DNA of 44,320 bases, taken from Bacteroidota bacterium. Lineage in GTDB: Bacteria > Bacteroidota > Bacteroidia > Chitinophagales > Saprospiraceae. Of the stretch, positions 8,426 through 15,703 are shown piece after piece. The notes below the pieces were generated by a model. That model searched no databases, had not been told where the DNA came from, and was given only the letters and a program-made list of their open reading frames with translations. Made by a program: the position numbers and the translations under genes. Every line of letters starts with the position of its first letter. Position 1 is the stretch's first letter. The stretch lies in the NCBI GenBank assembly GCA_016234735.1, contig JACRAN010000182.1:1-44320 (forward strand), given 5' to 3'.

Positions 8426-9004
8426 TTAATCCGGCACTTTCCCGTTCACCACATTCAACGCCTGCACGATGGCCGGTGTCACCCGCTCGATGCCCGCCCG
8501 GTCGGCCAGGAAGATTTCGAGTTGGCGGGCTTCCTGCACCAATTTATCGTCTTTGATGATTTCCACGCCATTTCTGCCCTCCAGCACCAGGATTTTCAGG
8601 CCGGGGAACTCACCAGGATTATTGTCGGGGATGAGCATCAGGCCGCCTTGTTCGCCATTCAGGTTTTTCAGGTTGACCTTGGTTTGGTAGGTGTGGCCGC
8701 CGTGCGTGTTTTCTATCAACAGCACGTAGTTGTCGTCCACAAAAACATTCACCTCGCCAATACCGGGCACCTTGCCGTTGGCCTTGCGGTACTCCTCCTG
8801 CAAAGGGATGAAGGACGACCGCACCCGCTCCATGTAGTTCGACTCGTCGATGGCAGTGGCTTTGAGTTTTTCAGACGGGGTGGCATTCTCCGGCACCGTC
8901 GGTTGGTTGGCATCCACTGCCTGGAAATTGGCAGGTTTTGGGTCGTTTTTGCAGGCAAAAAACAGCGCTGCGAATGCTACCGGGAACAGAATTTTTTTAA
9001 ACAT
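8426..9004 (-). CDS. Hypothetical lipoprotein
   Basis: A 192-residue protein of unknown function. From the ATG at 9004 it has a short hydrophobic signal ending in the lipobox LFFAC (Cys about 18) followed by KNDPKP, so it should be a lipid-anchored envelope protein. The mature part is mixed alpha/beta with no motif I recognise; segments such as VFVDDNYVLLIENTHGG and GLKILVLEGRNG are well-formed coding sequence. A longer frame from 9034 adds 10 residues that spoil the signal peptide and overlaps the upstream terminator, so it was rejected. It lies downstream of, but separated by a hairpin from, the DUF2283 gene. Confidence 0.75.
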   Translation of the reverse strand: MFKKILFPVAFAALFFACKNDPKPANFQAVDANQPTVPENATPSEKLKATAIDESNYMERVRSSFIPLQEEYRKANGKVPGIGEVNVFVDDNYVLLIENTHGGHTYQTKVNLKNLNGEQGGLMLIPDNNPGEFPGLKILVLEGRNGVEIIKDDKLVQEARQLEIFLADRAGIERVTPAIVQALNVVNGKVPD

Positions 9005-9033
9005 AATGAACTCGTTTTCAGGTTGATAAAACA

Positions 9034-9063
9034 AATATGCCGGGTCGTTTGGCCCGGCATATT
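9034..9063 (-). terminator. Hairpin terminator after the DUF2283 gene
   Basis: AATATGCCGGG (9034-9044) pairs perfectly with CCCGGCATATT (9053-9063) across an 8-nt loop, and the minus strand continues TGTTTTATC. It lies between the DUF2283 gene and the hypothetical lipoprotein. Confidence 0.75.
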
Positions 9064-9108
9064 GAGTGCAAAGTTAATACCATTTTGCAATAGGAAAACG
9101 GGCAGCAA

Positions 9109-9303
9109 TCAAGCTACCTCGTATTCAACCACTTTGGGATTCAGCATTTTCTTCGATGCAGAAAGGATTTCAATTCCGAGAACATTGCTTTCCTCGTCAT
9201 AATCGATGATGACACCTTTTTTCTCATCGTCACTTTCAGCTACGGGTTTGTCACTGAATTTAACGCGCAGAATGTCAAGTTCGGAATCGTATTTTACTTT
9301 CAT
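9109..9303 (-). CDS. DUF2283 family small protein
   Basis: A 64-residue protein. It opens MKVKYDSELDILRVKFSD and contains GVIIDYDEESNVLGIEIL, which are the hallmark strands of DUF2283 (PF10049), a family of small beta-rich proteins of unknown role, sometimes found beside toxin-like genes; no such partner is seen here. The ATG at 9303 gives the normal family length. An upstream ATG at 9366 would run through the nrdJ terminator hairpin and is rejected. It stands alone between two terminators, so it is probably its own transcription unit. Confidence 0.85.
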   Translation of the reverse strand: MKVKYDSELDILRVKFSDKPVAESDDEKKGVIIDYDEESNVLGIEILSASKKMLNPKVVEYEVA

Positions 9304-9312
9304 TCTGTTTGT

Positions 9313-9353
9313 AAAAAAAATACTGCCGACAAAATCTGATGATTTTGTCGGCA
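9313..9353 (-). terminator. Rho-independent terminator of nrdJ
   Basis: The minus strand has GCCGACAAAATC, a 4-nt loop and GATTTTGTCGGC (arms 9341-9353 and 9324-9336), followed by AGTA and eight T residues (9313-9320). It lies 31 bp past the nrdJ stop codon. Confidence 0.9.
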
Positions 9354-9384
9354 ACAGTGAATTCATTTTTAGCGCTAAAATATC

Positions 9385-11997
9385 TTACCCGCACTCCGAA
9401 TGTCCGCAACTCTTGCAAATCAGGCAGCCTTCCTTGTAAATCAGGCCATCCGGGTCGCCGCAGGAGGGGCAGGTTTCTTTCACGGCCTGTGTGCCATCCG
9501 GCACGAATTTTTTGAGCGCACGCACCACCCCGTTTTTCCAGGTGTTGATGTGCTCCTGTGCAACGTTGAGGCTCGACACCATGTTGATGACGTACTGGAG
9601 AGGCATACCATGGCGCAAGGCACCTGAAATCAACTTGGCGTAGTTCCAATATTCCTTGTCGAAGGAGCGGGACAGCCCTTCCATCGTCACTTTGTAGCCG
9701 TCCTTGTCTGCGAACTGAAAATCATAGCGGTTGTGGCCTTCGGCATCTTTTTCCTTGATGACCCAGCCATTCGTCACGTATGGTGGCAGTATAAAAATGT
9801 CCTCGGAACGGCCTGTGAAAATCTCATAGGGCTGCCCGTCCAGCAACCCGACGAAGGCCATCCACTTTTCGTGGTTGTTTTGGAAGCGGACGATTTCCGT
9901 ATCCAACTTTCTTGGGCGCTTGGGCGCAAAAGTGGTGGTGATGTGCGAATCCTCCTCTGTGTTAGTAGTTTGTTTATCTTCCTGCTTTTTGCTTTTATCT
10001 TCGTTGGCAACCAAAACCCCGGAGCGGGAGCCGTCCCGGTAGATGGTACAGCCCTTGCAGCCCGTCTCCCAGGCAGTTTGGTAAATCTTTTTGACCAAAT
10101 CGACAGATGTTTCGTTGGGGATGTTGACCGTCACGCTGATGCTGTGGTCCACCCATTGCTGGATCGCACCTTGCATTTTCACCTTTTGTACCCAGTCCAC
10201 GTCGTTGGCTGTGGCCTTGTTGTAGGGCGATTTTGCCACCAACTTGTTCAATTCCTCGGACGACATATGCTTCACGGCTTTCAGGTCGTGGCCGTTGACG
10301 GCGAGCCAGTCTAAGAATTTATGGTGGAAAACATTGTACTCCTCCCAATGGTCGCCTATTTCATCGATGAAAGAAACATTCGCTTCTTTGTCGTTCGGGT
10401 TGACCTTGCGGCGGCGTTTGTAAGTAATCAGGAAGGCCGGTTCGATGCCCGAAGTTGTCTGCGACATCAGACTGGCAGTACCTGTCGGGGCAATGGTCAA
10501 TAGGGCGATATTGCGCCGGCCGTATTTGACCATGTTCTCGTACATCTGCGGATCGGCTTCCTTCAAGCGGTTGATGAACGGGTTTTTAGTTTCCCGTGCC
10601 GCATGGTAAATGGTGAAGGCACCACGTTCTTTTGCCATCGTCACCGACGAACCATAGGCATTGATAGCCAATGTTCTATGCACTTTCACCGAGAACTCCA
10701 GGGCTTTGTCAGTGCCATATTTGAAACCCAAAGCGGCGAGCATGTCACCTTCGGCGGTAATGCCAACGCCAGTGCGTCGGCCCTCCACGCAGGTCCTGCG
10801 GATTTTCTGCCAAAGGCGCAACTCCGTAGCTTTGATGTCTTCCGCCTCCGGGTCGTTTTCAATTTTGTCAATAATCTTATCAATCTTCTCGATTTCCAGG
10901 TCGATGATGTCATCCATCATGCGCTGGGCCAACTGGACATGCCCGGAGAATTTTTCAAAATTGAATTTAGCCTGCTTCGTGAATGGCGCATCCACATAGC
11001 TGAAAAGATTGATGGCCAACAAACGGCAACTGTCGTAGGGGCAGAGGGGGATTTCACCGCAGGGGTTCGTCGAAGTGGTGCGATAGCCCAGGTCAGCGTA
11101 GCAATCAGGTACTGATTCCCGGATGATGGTATCCCAGAAAAGCACACCCGGTTCGGCTGATTTCCAGGCATTGTATATGATTTTATCCCAAAGTTTTGAT
11201 GCGTCTATGGTTTTACTGTAAATCGGATTTTTGGAATAAACCGGGAACTGCTGCACGTATTCACTGCCGCTGATGACTGCCCGCATGAAATCGTCGTCGA
11301 TTCGGACAGAAATGTTGGCGCCCGTCACTTTGCCAGACTCCAATTTGGCATCGATGAAGTCTTCGGCATCCGGGTGCTTGATGGACACACTGAGCATGAG
11401 CGCCCCTCTACGGCCATCTTGTGCCACCTCACGAGTGCTGTTGGAGTAGCGCTCCATGAACGGCACAAGGCCGGTGGAAGACAATGCACTGTTCAGCACC
11501 GGGCTGCCTTTCGGGCGGATGTGGGAGAGGTCGTGGCCGACCCCGCCCCTGCGTTTCATCAACTGAACCTGCTCCTCGTCAGCCCGGATGATGCCGCCAT
11601 AGGAATCGGCACCACTACCGATAACGAAGCAGTTAGAGAGCGACGACACCTGATAATTGTTGCCTATACCTGACATCGGGCTTCCCTGCGGGATGATGTA
11701 CTTGAAGTCTTTGAGCAACTCATAGATTTTTTTCTCGGGTACTGGGTTCGGGTATTTTTGTTCGATGCGGGACAATTCGGCAGCAATCCGACGGTGCATA
11801 TCGTCGGGGGTCTGCTCGTAGATGTTTCCGGCTGAGTCTTTCAGGGCATATTTGTTTATCCAAACATTCGCTGCAAGCTCATCTCCTTCGAAGTATTCCG
11901 TTGAAGCCTTCATTGCCTCCTTAAATGTGTAAGTTTTCGGCCTGGCCTCCTTCTCCCTGGTTTTAGGGGCCTTTCTTTTAAGTTCTAAGGTCTCCAT
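9385..11997 (-). CDS. nrdJ: Adenosylcobalamin-dependent (class II) ribonucleotide reductase NrdJ
   Basis: An 870-residue cytosolic enzyme that reduces ribonucleotides to deoxyribonucleotides using a cobalamin-generated thiyl radical. Visible landmarks: SSLSNCFVIG (redox Cys123), the radical-site motif NPCGEIPL (Asn311, Cys313, Glu315), PTGTASLMSQTTSGIEP in the barrel, and a C-terminal zinc-ribbon-like tail with CPSCG and CKSCG that also carries the shuttle cysteines. Length is as expected for the Bacteroidota form. It is a single-gene unit with a strong terminator, and no separate small subunit is present, as expected for class II. Upstream lies the window's most unusual intergenic region, with a 41-nt hairpin and a cluster of TTTTCCACA boxes. 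I saw no cobalamin riboswitch. Confidence 0.97.
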   Translation of the reverse strand: METLELKRKAPKTREKEARPKTYTFKEAMKASTEYFEGDELAANVWINKYALKDSAGNIYEQTPDDMHRRIAAELSRIEQKYPNPVPEKKIYELLKDFKYIIPQGSPMSGIGNNYQVSSLSNCFVIGSGADSYGGIIRADEEQVQLMKRRGGVGHDLSHIRPKGSPVLNSALSSTGLVPFMERYSNSTREVAQDGRRGALMLSVSIKHPDAEDFIDAKLESGKVTGANISVRIDDDFMRAVISGSEYVQQFPVYSKNPIYSKTIDASKLWDKIIYNAWKSAEPGVLFWDTIIRESVPDCYADLGYRTTSTNPCGEIPLCPYDSCRLLAINLFSYVDAPFTKQAKFNFEKFSGHVQLAQRMMDDIIDLEIEKIDKIIDKIENDPEAEDIKATELRLWQKIRRTCVEGRRTGVGITAEGDMLAALGFKYGTDKALEFSVKVHRTLAINAYGSSVTMAKERGAFTIYHAARETKNPFINRLKEADPQMYENMVKYGRRNIALLTIAPTGTASLMSQTTSGIEPAFLITYKRRRKVNPNDKEANVSFIDEIGDHWEEYNVFHHKFLDWLAVNGHDLKAVKHMSSEELNKLVAKSPYNKATANDVDWVQKVKMQGAIQQWVDHSISVTVNIPNETSVDLVKKIYQTAWETGCKGCTIYRDGSRSGVLVANEDKSKKQEDKQTTNTEEDSHITTTFAPKRPRKLDTEIVRFQNNHEKWMAFVGLLDGQPYEIFTGRSEDIFILPPYVTNGWVIKEKDAEGHNRYDFQFADKDGYKVTMEGLSRSFDKEYWNYAKLISGALRHGMPLQYVINMVSSLNVAQEHINTWKNGVVRALKKFVPDGTQAVKETCPSCGDPDGLIYKEGCLICKSCGHSECG

Positions 11998-12077
11998 GAT
12001 TCAATAGAAAATTATAGTGTAACATGTTGGATTAACGCTAAATCAGTTTTAGGTTGGCACATGCAAAGTTTTGAAAA

Positions 12078-12118
12078 GGCTTTGCACCCGGGTTCAGCGG
12101 GTGAACAGGTGCAAAGCC
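12078..12118 (-). terminator. Two-tier hairpin upstream of nrdJ
   Basis: GGCTTTGCACC (12078-12088) pairs with GGTGCAAAGCC (12108-12118), and an inner GTTCA/TGAAC pair continues the stem. On the minus strand it is followed by only four T residues. It is 81 bp before nrdJ and 430 bp after corA, so it may be the late terminator of corA or a leader hairpin of nrdJ. Confidence 0.5.
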
Positions 12119-12311
12119 AATAATCAAAATCCAGTTTTAATAGTATCAGTAAGAAGACAGTAATCTCAGAAAACAGGTGGGATACCAGTGCCGAACCGAC
12201 AATTTAGCCCCCCCAAAGTGTTCGCCGGTGAATGGATTGTAACGCTGTTTCTCATGTATGCGCTTTTATCAGCACGAAAGTAATGCCTCGAATGAAAATT
12301 AAGATACCGAG

Positions 12312-12396
12312 TTTTCCACACAATGTGGAAAATTAATCCAACTTGTTGATAATCAATGTGATGAATTTTTTCCACAAGAACTTGCAGTGTGGAAAA
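12312..12396. promoter_or_regulatory. Cluster of four TTTTCCACA (DnaA-box-like) sites in an AT-rich gap
   Basis: Exact 9-mers occur at 12312-12320 (TTTTCCACA), 12324-12332 (inverted), 12368-12376 (direct) and 12388-12396 (inverted); a weaker AGTGGAAAT follows at 12402. They form two inverted pairs with 3-bp and 11-bp centres. TTTTCCACA differs by one base from the E. coli DnaA box TTATCCACA. The whole gap 11998-12546 (549 bp) between nrdJ and corA has no convincing gene, and 12400-12530 is very AT-rich, as an unwinding element would be. It may be a replication origin, or a control site for nrdJ. Confidence 0.6.
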
Positions 12397-12546
12397 CTCT
12401 GAGTGGAAATCATTTTTTTGTGTCACTAAATAATTGACAAAATGCAATGCTCAAAATATTTAAGGCATTGAAAATCAATCAAAAACAATGTCAGGTGCCT
12501 GATTTTGTGCCCAAAAAAATGAAAATGAAGCCTCGTTGTCGGCTTC

Positions 12547-13497
12547 TCAAAAAAGATTCTTTCGTTGAAAGTACCAGACCAGCACCAAACTGAACAGGAG
12601 CGAAATTATGAGGATGACAAAAAATGAGACCGCCGAATGGTCGGACAGTGGAAGCACGACGTTCATCCCCATGAATGAGGCGACGAGTGTGGGCACCATG
12701 AGAATAATGGTGATGGTGGTAAGCCGTTTGATGGTCAGGTTGAGGTTGTTGGAGATGATGGAGCCGTAAGCGTCCATTGTTCCATTGAGGATGTTGGTGT
12801 ACATGTTGGCCATTTGCTGGGCCTGGCTGTTGTCGATGATGATATCTTCAAAAATATCAAGCTTTTCTTCATCTTTCCCAACGAGTAAAAAGTCCGTCCT
12901 CTTCAATTTCATCTTCAAAAGTAAGTTGTCTCTTAGAGACGACACGAAGTAGACGAGGCTTTTCTCGATGCTCAAGAGGTTCTTCAACTCCTGATTCCGG
13001 CTGCTGAAATACAGTTCTTTTTCAATGAGGTTTCGTTTTTGATTGAGTTGTTTCAGACAGTTTAGGAAGCGGTAAACCGTCTGCTCGAGAATTTGCAGGA
13101 CAAACATTTGCTCCTCCGATGGGTCGAAGTTTTTGACTTTGTTGTCGAGGAAAAGGTTGAGCACCGGGTTTTCGTAGGAGGTGATGGTAATCACGTGCTC
13201 GATGGTGATGACAATTCCCAGGGGTATCGTGATGAAAATAGCATCGATGTCTTCTTCAAACGGGTTCAGGATGGGCGTACTGAGGATGACGAGCCGCTTG
13301 TCCTCGTCTTTTTCATAGCGTGGCCGTTCGTCGATGTCGAGGGGGTCGGTCAGGAAGTCGAGGGGGATGTCGAACTGCTGGGCAACTTCCTCCAATTCTT
13401 CCGGCGTGAACGGGGGCGAAATGTTCACCCAGCAGGATGGCTCTGGCTCATGAAGCTCCTTGAGGTGCCCTAATTCCCGGATGTAGTATTTTACCAT
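12547..13497 (-). CDS. corA: CorA-family magnesium/divalent cation transporter
   Basis: A 316-residue inner-membrane channel that lets Mg2+ (or Co2+/Ni2+) into the cell. The N-terminal two thirds form the cytosolic funnel. The first transmembrane helix ends in the signature GMN (FMGMNVVLPL, about residues 276-280), followed by a short periplasmic loop, the second helix and a basic tail (WYFQRKNLF). Length and arrangement are normal. A near-perfect Bacteroidota promoter lies at 13575-13605, giving an untranslated leader of about 70 nt. The gene has no close downstream partner; 549 bp separate it from nrdJ. Confidence 0.93.
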   Translation of the reverse strand: MVKYYIRELGHLKELHEPEPSCWVNISPPFTPEELEEVAQQFDIPLDFLTDPLDIDERPRYEKDEDKRLVILSTPILNPFEEDIDAIFITIPLGIVITIEHVITITSYENPVLNLFLDNKVKNFDPSEEQMFVLQILEQTVYRFLNCLKQLNQKRNLIEKELYFSSRNQELKNLLSIEKSLVYFVSSLRDNLLLKMKLKRTDFLLVGKDEEKLDIFEDIIIDNSQAQQMANMYTNILNGTMDAYGSIISNNLNLTIKRLTTITIILMVPTLVASFMGMNVVLPLSDHSAVSFFVILIISLLFSLVLVWYFQRKNLF

Positions 13498-13574
13498 AGC
13501 CGAAAGAAATACAAGTAATGAACTGATTTACAAGGAGTTATGCTTAAATCACGGTGTTCCCCGAATTCAGCGCA

Positions 13575-13605
13575 CAAACATACGGCTTCTGGCTTTCAGG
13601 GCAAA
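13575..13605 (-). promoter_or_regulatory. Bacteroidota-type promoter of corA
   Basis: On the minus strand TTTG (13602-13605), a 19-bp spacer and TATGTTTG (13575-13582) exactly fit the TTTG-N19-TAnnTTTG consensus, about 78 bp before the corA start codon. Confidence 0.8.
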
Positions 13606-13669
13606 CCCAAATTTGGCAGGGAACAAATTATGCAGGACGTTGCGAAAATTTCCTGGTTGAAAAACCGCC

Positions 13670-14407
13670 TCATTTCTTCAATTCCGAGACAAAATATTCG
13701 TACACTGCCAATTCTCGACGGGTTCCGTTCCCCCAGGCAGGCATCATCTCCTCCCGGATGCAAAAATAGTCGGAAACAATGTCGGCCTGCTGTTCCAGGT
13801 TGAAATCGGAAAGCCCTCCGCCACGCACCATGCAGGCGGAAAGCGCCTCCGCCCCTCCGTAATTGTAGCCTTCCTTCGCCTTTTGGGCACGCAACGCTCT
13901 GGGGATGTACGCTCCGCCCAATCGCTCAAACTGCCAGACGTGCATGAGTTCGTGTATCATGATATCCGGCCGGAAGCGCCCCCAGGCGTTGATGGTGTAG
14001 TAGCTGACATAAATGATTTGGCTTCCTTTGCACATCACTTTGGCCGATTCGTCCACCCGCACCCGGCCAAGGTGGATGGACTCGCCAAACACAGAACGGG
14101 CCAGTATTTTTTCATGGTCAAAAAGCGGCCGGGTCTGCCATTTCACGAAATCCATCAACGTCTCGTAAATTTCCGGGACTGCAATCAAATCGAACAGCAA
14201 AAACATCAGGGCTTCCCACCATTGGCGGATACTGGCTTGCCTGTTTTTTTGGAAAAATACTCTCAGCCCCACGAAAAAATGGGCACCAAGACGAAAAAAA
14301 CGGACCGGCAGCAACCAGACAGCCCGCCATGTCCGAAAGCAAAGCGAGGCCAGCTTTGTGTATAACCGTTTTAAATTAGGGAACATCGTTTTAAAATTGC
14401 TTGCCAA
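13670..14407 (-). CDS. Putative HExxH-motif membrane-associated peptidase
   Basis: A 245-residue protein of uncertain function. It contains HELMHVWQ (about residues 151-158), an H-E-x-x-H zinc-binding motif, with further conserved-looking acidic residues downstream (EQQADIVSDYF, about 213-223), a layout like that of small DUF4157-type metallopeptidase-like proteins. A hydrophobic region lies near residues 20-50, so it may be membrane-attached. The ATG at 14386 (8th codon) is an alternative start. It sits 172 bp from corA and is divergent from the small membrane protein gene at 14457. Assignment as an active peptidase is inference from the motif alone. Confidence 0.65.
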   Translation of the reverse strand: MASNFKTMFPNLKRLYTKLASLCFRTWRAVWLLPVRFFRLGAHFFVGLRVFFQKNRQASIRQWWEALMFLLFDLIAVPEIYETLMDFVKWQTRPLFDHEKILARSVFGESIHLGRVRVDESAKVMCKGSQIIYVSYYTINAWGRFRPDIMIHELMHVWQFERLGGAYIPRALRAQKAKEGYNYGGAEALSACMVRGGGLSDFNLEQQADIVSDYFCIREEMMPAWGNGTRRELAVYEYFVSELKK

Positions 14408-14431
14408 ATTAGCGTTACGTTTCTACTTTTG
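14401..14431 (+). promoter_or_regulatory. Promoter of the small membrane protein gene
   Basis: TTG (14401-14403), a 20-bp spacer and TACTTTTG (14424-14431), an exact TAnnTTTG box, 25 bp before the ATG at 14457. Confidence 0.75.
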
Positions 14432-14456
14432 CCGCACAAAAAAAATCTACCAATCA

Positions 14457-14612
14457 ATGAATACTGAAAAATCGTCCACCGGCCGTACATGGATTCTCTT
14501 CATCGTTTCTACCATCGTCTTGTTGTTGATGATAGTCTGGGTACCACAATGGTTCTGGCTGGCGCTTCCGTTTTCACTCACGTTCCTGGTGCAGGCCATG
14601 CGGGTGATGTGA
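14457..14612 (+). CDS. Small two-helix membrane protein
   Basis: A 51-residue protein of unknown function. After a polar N-terminus (MNTEKSSTGR) it has two hydrophobic stretches (about residues 11-28 and 31-47) separated by a short QWFW segment, consistent with a helical hairpin in the inner membrane. Support for it being real comes from the exact promoter 25 bp upstream, the absence of a competing gene and the hairpin that follows at 14656. A longer frame from 14358 would overlap the divergent peptidase gene and precede the promoter, so it is rejected. Confidence 0.65.
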   Translation: MNTEKSSTGRTWILFIVSTIVLLLMIVWVPQWFWLALPFSLTFLVQAMRVM

Positions 14613-14655
14613 TTTCCAGTCGATTTGCCAGGCATTTTTTATAAACCATGCGCCC

Positions 14656-14692
14656 GTAGGAAGGCCAGGCATTTTGCGTCTGGCCTTTCTAC
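14656..14692 (+). terminator. Hairpin terminator after the small membrane protein gene
   Basis: GTAGGAAGGCCAG (14656-14668) pairs with CTGGCCTTTCTAC (14680-14692) with one mismatch and an 11-nt loop, followed by GTTTTAAAG. Confidence 0.7.
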
Positions 14693-14722
14693 GTTTTAAA
14701 GTTTTGCAAAAAACACTGCACA

Positions 14723-15376
14723 ATGAAAACGCTTTTCACCCTGATCCTCTGCTCCGCAATGCCGGCCCTGCAAGCCCAGCAACTCTACTTTGAAGGGTTC
14801 GGAAGCCTGAACCGGACTGCCTATTCGACGGAGGCTTACGCAAAAACCACAGGGTACCTGGCCTACGGCGGACGGGTGGCGGTTGGTGCCGACCACTTTC
14901 AGGTTGGCGGTGAATACCGTTCAAATCTGACCCACCCTGAGTTTGAGAGCGGGGGCACCACCTCCTTCGAGGAGACTTACTACGGCGGTTTTTTTCGGGC
15001 AAAAATTTCGAGGTACCCCGCCATGCGGTTCGGCCTCGTGCTGCGTGCCGGAGCAGGAATCTTAAATACCACTGCCGTTTATGACGGCGGCATCACTAAA
15101 ATCGAAGCGGAATACGACCCAATTGTGGGCTACAACGCAGGGGCTGGGTTTTCCATCCCGCTGGCGAAGATCGTCATGCTGGAATTGGGCTACACCTATA
15201 ATTATGTGCAACGCCCAGAACTGAACCTTGCAGGCTTGACCATCCTTTCAGAGCACACCGCCGCCTACCATGCCATCCAAGCGGGCCTCAGCCTGAACTT
15301 CGTTTTCGGAAAACGTGCCAAGGAGTACGAGCACGTCCGTGAAAACCAAAAGTGGCGCAACGGCTGGAAGGGTTGA
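14723..15376 (+). CDS. Outer-membrane beta-barrel protein (hypothetical)
   Basis: A 217-residue protein with a cleavable signal peptide (about 1-18, ending ALQAQ). The mature part alternates polar and hydrophobic residues with aromatic girdles and glycines (YLAYGGRVAVGADHFQVGG, FGLVLRAGAGIL, VMLELGYTYNYV), as in small 8-stranded outer-membrane barrels. It ends in a basic tail (GKRAKEYEHVREN) rather than the usual terminal aromatic residue. No specific family is recognised. It precedes the SprB-repeat gene by 327 bp but has no shared promoter evidence. Confidence 0.75.
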   Translation: MKTLFTLILCSAMPALQAQQLYFEGFGSLNRTAYSTEAYAKTTGYLAYGGRVAVGADHFQVGGEYRSNLTHPEFESGGTTSFEETYYGGFFRAKISRYPAMRFGLVLRAGAGILNTTAVYDGGITKIEAEYDPIVGYNAGAGFSIPLAKIVMLELGYTYNYVQRPELNLAGLTILSEHTAAYHAIQAGLSLNFVFGKRAKEYEHVRENQKWRNGWKG

Positions 15377-15420
15377 TTCCAGGAAATTTTTTAAAAGGCC
15401 TTTCTTATTAAAAAAATATT

Positions 15421-15703
15421 TATTTTCGCCGCCGAAAAAGGCTTCTGCTTCTCAATCATCTACCCAGCCTTCTAAGGACATCTCAAGTTAGTCATCTATC
15501 CTACCCGTTCCCCTTCCGAAAGGACATCTATCCCCGTGCGGCATCATTTGACCAGCCGTGCGGCAGGTTTTTTTTTGCTTCATCTCAACCTACAATTCAC
15601 CTGAGGTCGCTGCAAGTGGCTGAAGGTCAATCTTTTGCAGCCAGTCGAAATGTCAAGGTTGCTTCGCCATGAATTTTTTTATTAACCAAATTAAAGTCCA
15701 CGC
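15421..15703 (+). promoter_or_regulatory. Promoter-like box and long leader of the SprB-repeat gene
   Basis: TATTTTCG (15421-15428) resembles the TAnnTTTG box with one change. The 275-nt leader that follows holds a direct repeat of CCGTGCGGCA (about 15535 and 15565), a short GCCG/CGGC stem followed by nine T residues, and no open gene. No known riboswitch was recognised. Confidence 0.4.

Noticed and set aside
11998-12200. Cobalamin riboswitch upstream of nrdJ
   Set aside because: Expected for a B12-dependent enzyme's alternative systems, but I found no B12-box-like conserved core; the hairpin at 12078-12118 is a simple stem.
12312-12332. NrdR box
   Set aside because: The palindrome of TTTTCCACA does not match the NrdR consensus (ACACTATATATAGTGT-like), although its position upstream of nrdJ made this worth testing.
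12166-12447. A 93-codon minus-strand open frame upstream of nrdJ
   Set aside because: It runs through the TTTTCCACA cluster, has no recognisable domain or signal and its composition is that of non-coding AT-rich DNA.
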